A DNA stretch of 64,000 nt, taken from assembly GCF_051201015.1 (NCBI RefSeq), contig NZ_JBPEHI010000007.1, one strand, 5' to 3'. The stretch is from Petrimonas sulfuriphila (lineage in GTDB: Bacteria; Bacteroidota; Bacteroidia; Bacteroidales; Dysgonomonadaceae). Positions 42,166 through 51,569 of the stretch are shown here, piece after piece. Made by a program: the position numbers and the translations under genes. Numbering within the stretch: position 1 is the stretch's first letter; the number at the start of each line of letters is the position of its first letter. The notes below the pieces were generated by a model. That model saw only the letters and a list, made by a program, of their open reading frames with translations, was not told the origin of the DNA and did not search any database.

Positions 42166-44370
42166 TCAATTCAATCTCGAAACAGATTTTACCCCTTTCA
42201 CCGCTTTCAGTTTTTTTATTAATTGTTCCAGCATAGAGGTGCTAGCCAGCATTACAGCGATGTTTCCCTGAAATAATCCGTCGTTTGAATCGATGGAGAT
42301 GGAGCGCATCTGCACTCCGTCTTCTTTTGAAATGATCGACATCAAGTTAGCTACAATATTGAGCTGATCATTTCCAATGATGCGCAGTACGGATGTATAG
42401 TTTGCCGTCCCCGAGGTTTTGCCCGACCACCGGGCTTTTAAAATCCGATAACCAAAACGCGAGAACAGATCGTGTGCGTTGGGACAACTTGTACGGTGAA
42501 TTTTAATTCCTTGCGACGACACAAATCCAAAAATCTCATCACCGTAAATGGGGTTACAGCATTTTGCCAACCGGTAGTCCACCCCGGTCAGGTTCTGATC
42601 AATAATAAGCTCGTCAGAGCTTTTTATTTCTTGCGAAGATGGTTTAAGGACAAAACTATCAGCGCTAGTAGCTGAAAGGAAGTCCCTGTGTTCAAACTCT
42701 TTACTTCCCAATTCCAAGTAACGGTCTATCACCCAGTTCACTTCCAGTTTCTCAGCGGCGATATCGATGTAAAAGTCTGTTACCGTTTTATATTTTAATT
42801 TTTTAATCAGTTGCATCAACAGCGGATCGTCCAGGTCTATCTTGCGGTTTTTCATCCGTCGTGACAACATTTCCTTGGCAATATCCACCTGTTTTCCTGC
42901 TTCTTCCTTGAGCAACTGCCGAATCCGGGTTTTGGCCTTCGAGGTCACCACATAATTCAACCAGTCCTGTTTGGGAGACTGGTGCGACGAGGTGTTTATC
43001 TCAACCTGGTCTCCGCTTTTCAGCATGTGTTTTATCGGCACATTCTTTCCGTTCACCTTTCCAGACACACAAGTAGCACCCAATTTAGAATGTATGGCAA
43101 AAGCAAAATCGAGGACCGACGCACCTTTAGGAAGTTTGAACAGATCACCTTTCGGGGTGAAAACAAAAATCTCCTCGTCGTACAAATCGAGTTTAAAATC
43201 GCCCAGTTTATCCCTGATATCCACATCTCTGCTCTCCAGGGATTCCCGCAACGATTTCAACCAATCGTCCAGCGTGGATTCTTCTTTTATTCCCTTATAT
43301 TTCCAGTGGGCGGCCAAACCCCGCTCGGCAATATCATCCATTCGCCGGGTCCTGATCTGGACTTCCACCCATTTTGAGTCCGGCCCCATCACCGTGATAT
43401 GTAATGACTCGTATCCGTTGCTTTTGGGTATGGACAACCAGTCTTTCAACCGCTTCGGATTTGGCTGATACATATCGGTCACAATGGAATATACTTGCCA
43501 GCAATGTGCCTTTTCCATTTCCGAAGGAGAATCAAGGATGATGCGTATAGCAAAGAGATCGTAAATATTATCGAATTCAATCTTTTGTTTTTTCAGCTTG
43601 TTATTGATGGAATGAATGGATTTTGTACGGCCTTTGATATCGTATTTCAGGTTTGTTTTATCCAGACGTTCCTTTAACGGATGAATAAACTCCTCGATAT
43701 ATTTATCTCGAGAACGTTTGCTTTCATTAAGTTTCCGGGCAATGAAATCGTAAGTCTCCCTATCCGTATACTTCAGCGACAAGTCTTCCAGTTCCGACTT
43801 AATAGTATATAAACCCAATCGGTGTGCCAACGGCGCATACAGGTAAGTGGATTCAACGGAAAGATCCAATCGATTTTCCGGAGTCGACTTTTTCGCATCG
43901 CGCATCAACTGCAATTGTTCGGCCAACAGTATGAAAACCACACGGATATCTTCGGCTATGGAGAGGAGCAGCTTGATATAATTCTCCGACTCAACACGCG
44001 ATTTTTTTTCAGTCAGGTCGTTCACTTTCTTCAAACCCCGAATAATGACAGCTACCTCTTCACCAAACTCCTTCCTGATTTCATCAACCGTAACATAGCC
44101 TTTCATCAACGGCCTGAACATTAAAACCGCACAGACCACTGCATACTTTAAGCCAATCTCGTCGACTAATATCACCGCTGTTTTCATATCAAACAAAAGG
44201 CCTTGCAACAAATCTTCCGAGCCTTCATCTACTGACCTCTGCAGAGAATCCTCCCAGACTCTTTTCAAAAAGCCGGTTTTCTGCAAGCTCCATCTCTGCC
44301 GGAATAAACCATACAGCCTCCGGTGCAAAAGAACATAGTCATCGAAAGATATAGTGGGTATTGTTTTCAT
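42166..44370 (-). CDS. RelA/SpoT-family (p)ppGpp synthetase with degenerate hydrolase domain
   Basis: A 734-residue RSH protein. The synthetase domain looks intact (IYDLFAIRIILDSP, RLKDWLSIPKSNGYESLHIT, VEVQIRTRRMDDIAERG), as do TGS (EIFVFTPKGDLFKLPKGASV), the zinc-finger-like Cys region (DYRLAKCCNPIYGDEIFGFV) and the C-terminal ACT domain. In the N-terminal HD hydrolase domain the usual LLHDTVEDT stretch reads VLMFRPLMKGY, and the usual LADRLHNMRT is LAEQLQLMRD, so the metal ligands are lost. The protein should make but not degrade (p)ppGpp, like E. coli RelA. A bifunctional partner is expected elsewhere. Confidence 0.92.
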   Translation of the reverse strand: MKTIPTISFDDYVLLHRRLYGLFRQRWSLQKTGFLKRVWEDSLQRSVDEGSEDLLQGLLFDMKTAVILVDEIGLKYAVVCAVLMFRPLMKGYVTVDEIRKEFGEEVAVIIRGLKKVNDLTEKKSRVESENYIKLLLSIAEDIRVVFILLAEQLQLMRDAKKSTPENRLDLSVESTYLYAPLAHRLGLYTIKSELEDLSLKYTDRETYDFIARKLNESKRSRDKYIEEFIHPLKERLDKTNLKYDIKGRTKSIHSINNKLKKQKIEFDNIYDLFAIRIILDSPSEMEKAHCWQVYSIVTDMYQPNPKRLKDWLSIPKSNGYESLHITVMGPDSKWVEVQIRTRRMDDIAERGLAAHWKYKGIKEESTLDDWLKSLRESLESRDVDIRDKLGDFKLDLYDEEIFVFTPKGDLFKLPKGASVLDFAFAIHSKLGATCVSGKVNGKNVPIKHMLKSGDQVEINTSSHQSPKQDWLNYVVTSKAKTRIRQLLKEEAGKQVDIAKEMLSRRMKNRKIDLDDPLLMQLIKKLKYKTVTDFYIDIAAEKLEVNWVIDRYLELGSKEFEHRDFLSATSADSFVLKPSSQEIKSSDELIIDQNLTGVDYRLAKCCNPIYGDEIFGFVSSQGIKIHRTSCPNAHDLFSRFGYRILKARWSGKTSGTANYTSVLRIIGNDQLNIVANLMSIISKEDGVQMRSISIDSNDGLFQGNIAVMLASTSMLEQLIKKLKAVKGVKSVSRLN

Positions 44371-44501
44371 TTTTGTCAGCTCATATCCGGTTTGTAACGT
44401 AAAATTACAATTTTTTGAAATAAATTGGCTGTTTTACCCATAAACTTGTCACGGGAAAGATTAAAAAATCAGGTTTGTTATCAGGTTTCCATACTGCAAT
44501 C

Positions 44502-44533
44502 TTTTCCAATTAGCGGTTTATTTATTACTTTTG
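44502..44533 (+). promoter_or_regulatory. Putative promoter of the DUF1080-mannosidase-sdaA unit
   Basis: TTTT (44502-44505) and TACTTTTG (44526-44533) are 20 bases apart, close to the Bacteroides consensus with one mismatch in the -33 box. The ATG lies 19 bases downstream. Confidence 0.5.
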
Positions 44534-44552
44534 TATTTCTAAAAACAAGCAA

Positions 44553-45302
44553 ATGAAAAACTTATTCATTCCCGCAGTCCTGTTAATTTTCGGAATTGTC
44601 GCAGGATGTCAGAACAAAAAAACCGACGATGGATTTGTACCTATTTTCGATGGGAAATCGTTGGACGGATGGAAAGGCGACTCCACTTACTGGCGTATAG
44701 AGAACGGTATTCTTACCGGTGAGATAACTCCCGAAACCGTTTTATCGAGAAACTCTTTCATTGTCTGGCAAGACGGAGCTCCCGAAAACTTTGAATTAAA
44801 ATTGGAATACCGCATTAGCGAAGACGGGAACAGCGGTATCAACTACAGGAGTGAGGAAATTGCAGATCTTCCCCATGCACTCAGGGGATACCAGTTTGAT
44901 ATCGACGGCAAAAACAACTATACAGGGCAGAACTACGAAGAGCGACGGAGAACAACACTCGCCTATCAAGGACAAACGGTGGTGTTAAATCCTTTACCTG
45001 ACTCGTTATCCAGCCTTCCGGTTTCGGACCTGGTCAAGAACAATGCCTGGACAAAAGCAGAAATAGTTGAATTAGCCGATGTTGCCGAATTAAAAAGCCA
45101 CATCAAAAATAACGATTGGAACTCCTGTCACCTAATTGTAAACGGCAATAAAATGAAGCACATTCTGAACGGTGTTTTAATGAGCGAGGTAACGGATAAT
45201 GATTTGCTTAACGGAAAGAAACAAGGATTAATAGGCGTTCAGGTTCATGTAGGCCCCCCCATGAAAGTGGAGTTCAGAAATATCCGATTAAAAACCCTGT
45301 AA
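44553..45302 (+). CDS. DUF1080 (3-keto-disaccharide hydrolase-like) lipoprotein
   Basis: A 249-residue lipoprotein (lipobox VAGC at about residue 19). The DUF1080 jelly-roll signature is present: FVPIFDGKSLDGWKGDSTYW, NFELKLEYRISEDGNSGINY, ALRGYQFDIDGKNNYTG, WNSCHLIVNGNKMKHILNGV and LIGVQVHVGPPMKVEFRNIR. DUF1080 proteins include hydrolases or lyases of 3-keto-glycosides. It is followed by the GH2 beta-mannosidase after 18 bases, so keto-sugar or mannoside processing outside the inner membrane is plausible. Confidence 0.87.
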   Translation: MKNLFIPAVLLIFGIVAGCQNKKTDDGFVPIFDGKSLDGWKGDSTYWRIENGILTGEITPETVLSRNSFIVWQDGAPENFELKLEYRISEDGNSGINYRSEEIADLPHALRGYQFDIDGKNNYTGQNYEERRRTTLAYQGQTVVLNPLPDSLSSLPVSDLVKNNAWTKAEIVELADVAELKSHIKNNDWNSCHLIVNGNKMKHILNGVLMSEVTDNDLLNGKKQGLIGVQVHVGPPMKVEFRNIRLKTL

Positions 45303-45320
45303 AAAGGATTGATAAAAGAA

Positions 45321-47879
45321 ATGAAAAAACTATCACTTTGGTTGTTGGCATTTTTGCCGGTGTTTGGGTACGCACAGAAAAACGGAGAAACGTTATGGTT
45401 GAACGAAGGGTGGACATTCTCGCAAACCGGTAAGGACACCTGGTACGAAGCTCAGGTCCCGGGTTCGGTACAGCACGACCTCATCCGTCATAAAGTGTTG
45501 CCCGATCCGTTTTACGGGACCAACGAAAGGCTGGTTCAATGGGTAGAAGACGAAAACTGGGATTTCAAAAAAACGTTCACCGTTTCTGCCGAACAACTCA
45601 GGCATGACGATGCGGTTATCTTCTTCGAGGGATTAGACACGCAAGCCGATGTTTTCCTGAACGGCGCTCGGATTCTACGTTCCGAAAATATGTTTGTTGG
45701 CTACAAAATATCGGTAAAAAACATACTTAAAGAGGGTGAAAACAGTTTATACATCCGGTTTTATTCACCCGTACAATCGCTGATGCCTGCACGGCTGACC
45801 GCAGGGTACGATTATCCGGCCGGAAACGACCACCGCGATGAAAAACTGAGCATATACAACCGGAAAGCACCTTACCAGTTTGGTTGGGACTGGGGAATCC
45901 GCATAGCACAGATGGGGATCTGGAAACCGGTATCCTTGGTATTTTATGACAAGGTACGGATCGATGATTTTTTCGTAAAACAGACATCTGTTACAGCACA
46001 ATCGGCTAAAATCGAAAATATAGTCGAAGTGTTTTCCATCGCCGAAAAACCTGTTTCTGCAACTGTTACGGTTGAATATGCCGCAGCGGGTGAAGCCAAA
46101 AGATCGGTATCAAAACAAGTAACGCTACACCGAGGCAACAATACCGTTTTCTTGGAGTTGGAAATTGCATATCCCAAAAGATGGATGCCAACCGGCTGGG
46201 GGGATCAACACCTGTATGATTTCACAGCAAACGTTGCTGCGGAAAACCGGGTAATTACTGAAAAAACAGAAAAAATAGGCTTACGTTCTGTCAGACTGGT
46301 TCAGGAGCCGGACAAGTACGGAAAATCATTTTATTTCGAAGTAAACGGCATTCCTCTCTTTGCCAAGGGCGCTAATTATATCCCGGGCGAGATTTTCACT
46401 ACTCAACAAAACGAAGATTATTACACCAAACTTTTTGATAACATTGAAGCGGCAAATATGAACTTTGTCCGTGTGTGGGGCGGCGGAATCTACGAGAACG
46501 AAGAATTTTATCGCCAGGCCGATAAAAGAGGCATCCTGGTTTGGCAGGATTTCATTTTCGGCTGTGTGCCCTACCCGTCCGACGATCGTTTTCTGGCCAA
46601 CGTGAAAGACGAAGTTATATATAACCTCAAACGCCTGCGCAACCGTGCTTCCCTGGCGTTCTGGTGCGGGAACAATGAGGTGGAAGAAGGGCTTCAACAC
46701 TGGGGTTGGGACAAACAATACCCGGAGGATATTTACAACGTCTGGCTCGAAGGTTACGACAAGACGTTCCGTGAACTCATTCCTGGCCTGGTAAATGAGT
46801 TCGACGGAACACGCAGCTATATCCACGGTTCGCCATACGATTCCAACTGGGGAAATCCCGAAACGTTCGCATCGAGCGATGTGCACGACTGGGGGCTCTG
46901 GTACGGACACCTGCCGTTCGAAGGAATGGCCGGCCGACTTCCGCGCTTTGCCAGTGAATTCGGCTTCCAGTCGTTCCCCGAAATGAAAACCATCCGCTCT
47001 TTCTCACCTGAAAATGAATGGAGCCTGGAAAGTGAAGTAATGAAAGTTCATCAAAAAGCATCCACCGGAAACTCACTCATCAAAAAATACATGGACATGT
47101 ATTACCACGAACCCCGGAATTTTGAAGATTTCGTTTATATCGGACTGGTAATGCAAGGCAACGGTATGGAAGAATCCGTTGAAGCTATGCGCCGTGGCCG
47201 TCCCTATTGCATGGGTGCACTCTATTGGCAGATAAACGATGACTGGCCGGTGGTTTCCTGGTCGAGCATCGATTATTACGGCAACTGGAAAGCACAACAC
47301 TACCGCATGCGAGACGTGCTGGCTCCGTTGGCATTGGGTGTAGAATTCAAGGATAATCAACTGAATTATTACACCCTGTCAGACTTCCTCATCGATAGGA
47401 ATGGCTTGCAGTTAACCGTGCAGGTAGTGGATTTCAACAAAGGCGTAGTGAAACAGTTCAAGGAAAAAGTGAACGCAAAAGCCAACTCCAGCAACGTGGT
47501 AAAAACTTTCAACGTAGAAGAATTACTATCTGAAGCCGATAAGTCAAACAGGATGATCCGAGCGTGGTTAACCGACAGCAAGGGAAAAAAACTTTCCGTC
47601 AAAGATCATTTCTTCTACTGGCCCAACAAACTAAACCTGCCGCAAACCACCGTACAAACTTCGGTAAAATATGCCGACGGCAAATATACCGTTACGCTCA
47701 CAAGCAAAAAGTTGGCGAAGGACGTTTTTATCGAGATCCCTGTAATGGGCGCGAAGTTTACCGATAACTTCATTGATCTGCTTCCGGGAGAAAAAAAGGT
47801 AATAGAAATAACCTCTCCCGAACTGAAAGCATCAGCAAAAACACCGGTTACCGTAAGGCATATTAGGGAGACGTACTGA
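45321..47879 (+). CDS. GH2 beta-mannosidase, exported
   Basis: The ATG at 45321 is chosen over a TTG at 45309; it gives 852 residues with a signal peptide ending FGYAQ. Domain order is the GH2 sugar-binding domain (about 20-190), an Ig-like domain, the TIM barrel (about 300-590) and C-terminal Ig-like domains. The acid/base Glu lies in WCGNNEVEEG and the nucleophile Glu in ASEFGFQSFPE, both typical of beta-mannosidase. It removes terminal beta-mannose from glycans or mannan pieces. It sits between the DUF1080 lipoprotein and serine dehydratase genes in one direction with gaps of 18 and 19 bases. Confidence 0.93.
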   Translation: MKKLSLWLLAFLPVFGYAQKNGETLWLNEGWTFSQTGKDTWYEAQVPGSVQHDLIRHKVLPDPFYGTNERLVQWVEDENWDFKKTFTVSAEQLRHDDAVIFFEGLDTQADVFLNGARILRSENMFVGYKISVKNILKEGENSLYIRFYSPVQSLMPARLTAGYDYPAGNDHRDEKLSIYNRKAPYQFGWDWGIRIAQMGIWKPVSLVFYDKVRIDDFFVKQTSVTAQSAKIENIVEVFSIAEKPVSATVTVEYAAAGEAKRSVSKQVTLHRGNNTVFLELEIAYPKRWMPTGWGDQHLYDFTANVAAENRVITEKTEKIGLRSVRLVQEPDKYGKSFYFEVNGIPLFAKGANYIPGEIFTTQQNEDYYTKLFDNIEAANMNFVRVWGGGIYENEEFYRQADKRGILVWQDFIFGCVPYPSDDRFLANVKDEVIYNLKRLRNRASLAFWCGNNEVEEGLQHWGWDKQYPEDIYNVWLEGYDKTFRELIPGLVNEFDGTRSYIHGSPYDSNWGNPETFASSDVHDWGLWYGHLPFEGMAGRLPRFASEFGFQSFPEMKTIRSFSPENEWSLESEVMKVHQKASTGNSLIKKYMDMYYHEPRNFEDFVYIGLVMQGNGMEESVEAMRRGRPYCMGALYWQINDDWPVVSWSSIDYYGNWKAQHYRMRDVLAPLALGVEFKDNQLNYYTLSDFLIDRNGLQLTVQVVDFNKGVVKQFKEKVNAKANSSNVVKTFNVEELLSEADKSNRMIRAWLTDSKGKKLSVKDHFFYWPNKLNLPQTTVQTSVKYADGKYTVTLTSKKLAKDVFIEIPVMGAKFTDNFIDLLPGEKKVIEITSPELKASAKTPVTVRHIRETY

Positions 47880-47898
47880 AGAAAGTTTAAACGTAAAC

Positions 47899-49122
47899 AT
47901 GAAATCATTAAAAGAACTGTATAGAATTGGGAACGGCCCGTCCAGCAGCCACACCATGGGACCTAAAAAGGCTGCAGAGCTATTCCTGGAAAGGGCTCCC
48001 GGAGCTGCGAAATACGTGGTAACGCTGTACGGAAGCCTGGCAGCTACCGGAAAAGGGCATTTAACCGACACTGCCATCCTGAACGTGTTGGAACCGCATG
48101 CCCCAACCACCATCGAGTGGCTACCCAGGACATTCCTGCCGTTTCATCCCAATGCGATGAGGTACGACGCTCTCGACGCAACAGGCAATAAACTCGATTC
48201 TTGGACGGTCTACAGCGTAGGTGGCGGAGCATTAAGCGACGGTACCACTGTTGTGGGGCTATCGGAAGCCGCACAAAAAGATATCTATCCGATGACAACC
48301 ATTGCCGATATACAGGCATGGTGTGAGCAAAACGGCAGAACGTACTGGGAATACGTTGAAATACATGAGGATAATGATATTTGGGAGCATTTGCGGGACG
48401 TGTGGCAGGTGATGAAAGCAGCCGTAAAAAGTGGTTTGGATAACGAGGGGGTGTTGCCGGGTCCGTTGAACCTGCAACGCAAAGCCGCATCCTATTTCAT
48501 CAAAGCCAAAGGCTACAAGGCATCGCTTCAGTCGCGCGGGCTGGTGTTTGCTTATGCGCTGGCGGTCTCGGAGGAAAACGCCTCCGGGGGAAAGATTGTC
48601 ACTGCACCTACGTGTGGTTCGTGCGGAGTACTTCCAGCTATCCTGTACTACCTGGAAGAAAGCCGCGATTTCAGCGAAACCCGCATCTTGCGGGCGTTGG
48701 CTACAGCCGGTTTGTTCGGCAACGTGGTCAAGCAAAACGCATCGATATCGGGGGCTGAAGTGGGTTGTCAGGGCGAAGTGGGTGTAGCCTGCTCCATGGC
48801 GGCAGCAGCAGCCAGCCAGTTGTTCGGGGGTAGTCCGGCTCAGATTGAATATGCGGCCGAAATGGGATTGGAGCATCACCTGGGAATGACATGCGATCCG
48901 GTTTGCGGACTGGTACAAGTACCTTGCATCGAGCGAAATGCTTATGCCGCTGCGCGCGCATTGGATGCCAACCTCTACTCATCGTTTACCGACGGTATCC
49001 ATCTGGTATCGTTCGACCGAGTGGTTGAAGTAATGAAACAAACCGGCCATGATTTACCCTCGCTCTACAAAGAAACCGGAGAGGGCGGGCTCGCAAGGGA
49101 TTACAAAAGGATGAAAAACTAA
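47899..49122 (+). CDS. sdaA: L-serine ammonia-lyase, iron-sulfur type
   Basis: A 407-residue single-chain enzyme that deaminates serine to pyruvate. Seen: SLKELYRIGNGPSSSHTMGP (N-terminal beta domain), APTCGSCGVLPAILYYLEES and CDPVCGLVQVPCIERNAYAA; the Cys residues at these two sites are the expected [4Fe-4S] ligands. No ACT domain is present. It follows the mannosidase by 19 bases, probably co-transcribed, but no metabolic link to that gene is obvious. Confidence 0.95.
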   Translation: MKSLKELYRIGNGPSSSHTMGPKKAAELFLERAPGAAKYVVTLYGSLAATGKGHLTDTAILNVLEPHAPTTIEWLPRTFLPFHPNAMRYDALDATGNKLDSWTVYSVGGGALSDGTTVVGLSEAAQKDIYPMTTIADIQAWCEQNGRTYWEYVEIHEDNDIWEHLRDVWQVMKAAVKSGLDNEGVLPGPLNLQRKAASYFIKAKGYKASLQSRGLVFAYALAVSEENASGGKIVTAPTCGSCGVLPAILYYLEESRDFSETRILRALATAGLFGNVVKQNASISGAEVGCQGEVGVACSMAAAAASQLFGGSPAQIEYAAEMGLEHHLGMTCDPVCGLVQVPCIERNAYAAARALDANLYSSFTDGIHLVSFDRVVEVMKQTGHDLPSLYKETGEGGLARDYKRMKN

Positions 49123-49137
49123 TTACCCACAGCTTTT

Positions 49138-50523
49138 TTACTCTGTCATAGCGGGTTTATACATATCCTGTGCAGTAATGCCACATTCCTTCATCATCTG
49201 TATGCAATATTCCATTTTACCGAAATCGGAATTGGAGTTGTTGGTACCGAATGTGAATTTCAGCCCGGCAACTTTGGCTTTCTGAATAAAAGACTTGTTC
49301 GGTATCTTATACCGATGGTTGATCTCCAATACTTTATGAGTTCTCACCATAGCCTCAATCACTTTGTTTTGACGTTCATCCGTCCAAAAAAGGTCGTAAC
49401 GGTCGTTCATCGCATCGGGAAGAAAATTGGGGTTTACATACACATCCATCGGTTCGTCCATAACCTTCACAATGTTCTCAACAATCAGATCCATGTATTT
49501 TTGTTCATCGTCTATGAATACTTCATCCGGCATCCACAAGCGGGTTCTGTTGCCTTTTCGATCTGTAAACGTCATGGCATCCGTAAAAACATAATCGAAC
49601 AGGTCACGCACTTCTTTAGAAAAAGTGGCCGGCCATTCACGCCCTTCTCCCTGCATGGCCTGAACAAACGGCTGGCCTTTCATTCCATTGAAATACTCCA
49701 GTACCTGCGCATCATTTTGAATGGAAAATCCTATACCGCAGTTGGGTGCCAATGCATAATTGATGCCATACTTGCGTGATTGGGACCTAGCCAGCTCCAA
49801 CGTCAGGTCTTCTTTCAGGTGCACGTGATAATCGAGTACCGGGAAATTCGCCTGATGCAGTTTTATGATCTCGTCCGATGATTCGTCGATAGCTTGGACA
49901 AGCTGGCTGTCAATCACCGTTTTTTCGATTTTTAACGGCGTAACTTCAATGAATTTCACTTCAACGATACCTTCAGTACTTTGCAGGCAAAAAGTTCCTC
50001 CTGAAAGGATTTGCGACCTGTTTTCCGGTGTACGGTACGGTTGTGCAGGTTCAATATAGTCTACTAGTAATTCATCGTTAACAGCCACCTCTATCTTTTT
50101 ACCTTCTACCCGGATACGAAGGTTAAACCATTCGTTGTTTTTCACAATAGATTTTGTCAGGTTCCTGACTGACAATAAACTTCCCGTTTTTGTCCACCAT
50201 TGTTGATGATCCAGATCGTTGTTGAGCGCAACAGCGTAACCGCCGTTACCGTTTTCATCGGTATGAAAACGGACCTCTCCCTTCCCGTTATCCACCGTTT
50301 TTGCCGTAAGAAGCAGTTCAAAATCGGTGAACATTCCGTTTTTCAAGGTCATTTTACCGACACCATCCATTCGGACTACGGAATCCGAAACCGTCACCGA
50401 CCCTTCAGTCAGCCAGTTCGTCACATCTTTTCCGTCAAAAAGGATTTTTTTCTTGTTCTGCTCGGTACAGCCCGGCAATATGAGAGAAACAACACACAAG
50501 AACGATAGAATTTTTTTTGCCAT
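49138..50523 (-). CDS. Lipoprotein with a DUF1080-like domain fused to a PHP-like domain
   Basis: A 461-residue lipoprotein (lipobox LPGC). The N-terminal half (about 25-210) is a DUF1080-like jelly roll (ILFDGKDVTNWLTEG, VRFHTDENGNGGYAVALNND, LSGGTFCLQSTEGIVEVKFI). The C-terminal half (about 225-461) resembles a PHP-type metal hydrolase: HxH in PVLDYHVHLKEDLTL, NYALAPNCGIGF, EINHRY and LKFTFGTNNSNSDFG. The usual C-terminal D-x-H motif is N-S-N-S-D here, so the metal site may be altered. The fusion suggests one protein that binds or cleaves a modified glycoside and then acts on the product. Function is not known. Confidence 0.75.
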   Translation of the reverse strand: MAKKILSFLCVVSLILPGCTEQNKKKILFDGKDVTNWLTEGSVTVSDSVVRMDGVGKMTLKNGMFTDFELLLTAKTVDNGKGEVRFHTDENGNGGYAVALNNDLDHQQWWTKTGSLLSVRNLTKSIVKNNEWFNLRIRVEGKKIEVAVNDELLVDYIEPAQPYRTPENRSQILSGGTFCLQSTEGIVEVKFIEVTPLKIEKTVIDSQLVQAIDESSDEIIKLHQANFPVLDYHVHLKEDLTLELARSQSRKYGINYALAPNCGIGFSIQNDAQVLEYFNGMKGQPFVQAMQGEGREWPATFSKEVRDLFDYVFTDAMTFTDRKGNRTRLWMPDEVFIDDEQKYMDLIVENIVKVMDEPMDVYVNPNFLPDAMNDRYDLFWTDERQNKVIEAMVRTHKVLEINHRYKIPNKSFIQKAKVAGLKFTFGTNNSNSDFGKMEYCIQMMKECGITAQDMYKPAMTE

Positions 50524-50536
50524 AGTTTTAAATTTT

Positions 50537-51544
50537 TCAGAAGGTCAATAATAATTCAACTGTAAACTTGTCCGAATCCATTTCTTCGTAGAGATTCAAA
50601 ATATCAAGCTCTTGATTTATAAAATACCATTCGTAATCGAACCGCAATATCGATGAAAAATATTTTTTAGTAAGCCCAAAACCAAGCCCGACTGTCAACC
50701 TATCCACATCAAAACCCTTTTCGTTCATATGCTTGTCAATGGCATCCCATCGAACGGCAGGCACAATATTCTTGAAAAAATAGGTTTCCTTAAGAGGAAC
50801 TGCATAAGCGCCCTGCAGGTAATAGGAAAACATCTGATCTTCGTCGACCTCTTTGTTATCACGTTTCATAAATTCCGTTTCTACTTTCCAGTTAGCGCCC
50901 TCATAACGCAAATCTGCTCCGTAAAAAAAGTAATGTACTGTGGGTGTATTCAGGTAATCGTAAAACTTGAACGTCGACCGCAGCCCTTTCATACTACCGA
51001 GTTCGAGACGCCCGCCGTACGACAATTTTTCACGCCAGACCGGATCGTTGATCGTGTTCCCATTATATGCACCAAACTCAATGGAAGCCGGAACCGCATC
51101 AATCTTAAAATTATAATCGGCCAGAAAACCGATATCGCGTGTGCTTATAAAATATTTTCCTATAAAAGCACGGTTGGCAAACATCAGGTTGGCTGGCGAA
51201 ACAACGTAAGAATTAAAAATTGGAATACTAGTCTGCCCCAGAGAAAGAGACAGTCCCCTGACGGGTTCAAAAGAACCGTACAAATCCAGCACTTTAAAGT
51301 TACCGTTATCGCTGAGCTCTATCTGTCCACGGTAGGAAAAGAAAGGGGTCAGGTAACCGCGTACGCCCATCCTGGAATTTCTGACGGAGAACCTGGAACT
51401 TCCGGTTTCAGAGGCATACTCAAATTTATTTTTCATCGTTCCATCAACCTTAAAAGTGGGATAACGAACGGAATCTGTTTCCTGTGCCGGTGTCAGCAGG
51501 GAAAACATCATAAAAATAGCAACGAATAGTTTTTTCAACGACAT
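50537..51544 (-). CDS. OprO/OprP-like outer-membrane porin
   Basis: The start at 51544 (MSLKKLFVAIFMMFSLLTPAQ) gives 335 residues with a signal peptide; an in-frame ATG at 51565 adds seven residues. The rest is amphipathic beta-strand sequence with alternating aromatics: RFSVRNSRMGVRGYLTPFFS, YRGQIELSDNGNFKVLDLYG, SLSLGQTSIPIFNSYVVSP and the C-terminal FTVELLLTF with a terminal Phe as in outer-membrane barrels. It resembles phosphate/polyphosphate-selective porins by pattern, but selectivity is not shown. It lies just downstream of ogt and upstream of the DUF1080-PHP gene. Confidence 0.82.
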   Translation of the reverse strand: MSLKKLFVAIFMMFSLLTPAQETDSVRYPTFKVDGTMKNKFEYASETGSSRFSVRNSRMGVRGYLTPFFSYRGQIELSDNGNFKVLDLYGSFEPVRGLSLSLGQTSIPIFNSYVVSPANLMFANRAFIGKYFISTRDIGFLADYNFKIDAVPASIEFGAYNGNTINDPVWREKLSYGGRLELGSMKGLRSTFKFYDYLNTPTVHYFFYGADLRYEGANWKVETEFMKRDNKEVDEDQMFSYYLQGAYAVPLKETYFFKNIVPAVRWDAIDKHMNEKGFDVDRLTVGLGFGLTKKYFSSILRFDYEWYFINQELDILNLYEEMDSDKFTVELLLTF

Positions 51545-51569
51545 GGATTGTTTGACGTTTAACATTTAC

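Noticed and set aside
46326..46910. A 194-residue ORF antisense to the mannosidase gene
   Set aside because: The mannosidase frame carries both catalytic motifs; the antisense frame has no recognisable domain.
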